This document shows, one piece after another, positions 14,558-15,014 of a stretch of DNA of 15,014 nt (position 1 is its first letter; each line of letters begins with the position of its first letter). Under the pieces are notes generated by a model, which worked only from the letters and a program-made list of their open reading frames with translations, was not told the DNA's origin and did no database searches. Position numbers and translations under genes: made by a program. Location: the NCBI GenBank assembly GCA_051648405.1, contig JBOFFC010000171.1, positions 1 to 15,014 of the forward strand, in the 5' to 3' direction. The stretch comes from JBOFFC01 sp051648405 (lineage in GTDB: Bacteria; Planctomycetota; Planctomycetia; Pirellulales; Lacipirellulaceae).

Positions 14558-14839
14558 ATGTTTGGACTTGGCCCCACCGAGCTGCTGATCGTCGGCGTCG
14601 TCGCCGTGCTGCTGTTCGGCAGTCGTCTGCCGTCGGTCGCGCGCTCCGCCGGCAAAAGCCTGACCGAGTTCAAGCGCGGCATGCAGGACCTGCAGGAAGA
14701 CGTCCGCAAGTCGATCGACGCCGACGAGCGCGCCGCGAAGGGGGCGAAGGCTAAGGCCGACGAACCCACCCCGGTCGCGACCGATTCGCACGGCAGCTAC
14801 CCGACCCCCGAGGCACCGCTCCACGAGCAGCGCGCCTGA
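14558..14839 (+). CDS. Second TatA/TatB-family translocase subunit (93 residues)
   Basis: The product starts at ATG 14558 (MFGLGPTELLIVGVVAVLLF); the frame is open far upstream, but only this start gives a proper Tat subunit. It has one membrane helix (about 7-20), then FGSRLPSVARSAGKSLTEFK, which shares the FGSRLPSVARS block with the gene before it. An amphipathic helix to about residue 53 and a polar tail of 40 residues follow (AKGAKAKADEPTPVATDS...). E8 occupies the polar helix position, as in E. coli TatB, and the longer helical and tail region is TatB-like. The hinge, however, is closer to TatA. It may therefore be TatB-like in function or a second TatA; sequence alone does not decide. 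It is probably co-transcribed with the first tat gene. Confidence 0.9.
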   Translation: MFGLGPTELLIVGVVAVLLFGSRLPSVARSAGKSLTEFKRGMQDLQEDVRKSIDADERAAKGAKAKADEPTPVATDSHGSYPTPEAPLHEQRA

Positions 14840-14892
14840 GGCCGATCGGGGGGGAGGCCGGCGAGGTCCTAGCCCCCCCCACCGCCCACCGC

Positions 14893-14898
14893 TACAAT
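14893..14898 (+). promoter_or_regulatory. Candidate -10 box of the tRNA gene
   Basis: TACAAT lies 12 bases before the first tRNA base and matches the -10 consensus in five of six positions. No good -35 is present in the C-rich sequence upstream, so activity may depend on other elements. Confidence 0.4.
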
Positions 14899-14910
14899 CC
14901 GCGATTCGTC

Positions 14911-14984
14911 GGGCGGCTAGCTCAGTTGGTTAGAGCGCTACGTTCACACCGTAGAGGTCACAGGTTCGAGTCCTGTGCCGCCCA
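14911..14984 (+). tRNA. tRNA-Val (anticodon CAC)
   Basis: A complete cloverleaf can be drawn. The acceptor stem is GGGCGGC with GCCGCCC. The D arm is GCTC-AGTTGGTTA-GAGC. The anticodon stem is CTACG with CGTAG, around the loop TTCACAC with anticodon CAC. The variable loop is AGGTC. The T arm is ACAGG-TTCGAGT-CCTGT. The discriminator base is A. CAC reads the valine codon GTG. The 3' CCA is not encoded (ACT follows), so it must be added by tRNA nucleotidyltransferase. It is on the same strand as the tat pair, 71 bases after it. Confidence 0.95.
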
Positions 14985-15014
14985 CTGCGCCTTTGGGCCG
15001 GCTCGGGTTGGCTA

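Noticed and set aside
14911..14984. The tRNA gene as an attachment site for an integrated element
   Set aside because: No integrase, no repeated tRNA 3' end and no mobile gene is visible beside it.

Overview
The window looks like chromosomal DNA of a planctomycete, most likely of the Pirellulales/Lacipirellulaceae type. The DNA is GC-rich and strongly biased to G/C at third codon positions. The first large protein carries an LEPR-XLL-type N-terminal motif (here FEVLEDRCLL) and a type I dockerin. A second secreted protein ends in a PEP-CTERM sorting tail. Further on there is an ExbB/ExbD pair next to a protein with squalene-cyclase-type repeats. This combination of traits is familiar from that phylum. 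All assignments were made by reading the sequence; no database search was run.

Layout. 1-62 (minus): the first 20 codons of an IS630-type transposase that runs off the left edge. 140-2917 (plus): a large exported ThuA / glucose-sorbosone-dehydrogenase-like / dockerin protein. 2918-3253: non-coding, with a structured palindromic element. 3254-4816 (plus): a secreted beta-propeller-like PEP-CTERM protein. 4864-5547 (minus): a MOSC-domain protein, convergent with the previous gene and divergent from the next. 5693-7582 (plus): an exported TlpA-like thioredoxin-fold protein with calcium-loop-like repeats. 7572-8650: poorly coding, probably decayed; it holds traces of two overlapping minus-strand small genes (one with an apparent frameshift in a G tract) and overlapping palindromes. 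8651-8956 (plus): a small membrane protein. 9245-10051 (plus): a secreted BON-domain protein followed by a textbook hairpin terminator. 10394-10993 (plus): a probable lipoprotein. 11117-14142 (plus): an ExbB - ExbD - toroid-protein operon. 14331-14839 (plus): two tandem TatA-family genes behind a good sigma-70-type promoter. 14911-14984 (plus): tRNA-Val(CAC).

How it fits together. Almost everything here concerns the cell envelope: exported enzymes, surface-sorted proteins, a periplasmic thiol-redox protein, a BON protein, a probable lipoprotein, a proton-driven ExbB/ExbD motor and Tat translocase subunits. The most interesting unit is the ExbB-ExbD operon. The gene in the position usually held by TonB encodes a membrane-anchored, proline-rich, TonB-like N-terminus joined to an alpha/alpha-toroid domain with several QW motifs but no DxDD cyclase motif. 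It overlaps exbD by four bases. This suggests a proton-motive-force transducer whose output domain is a squalene-cyclase-like toroid rather than a TonB C-terminal domain.
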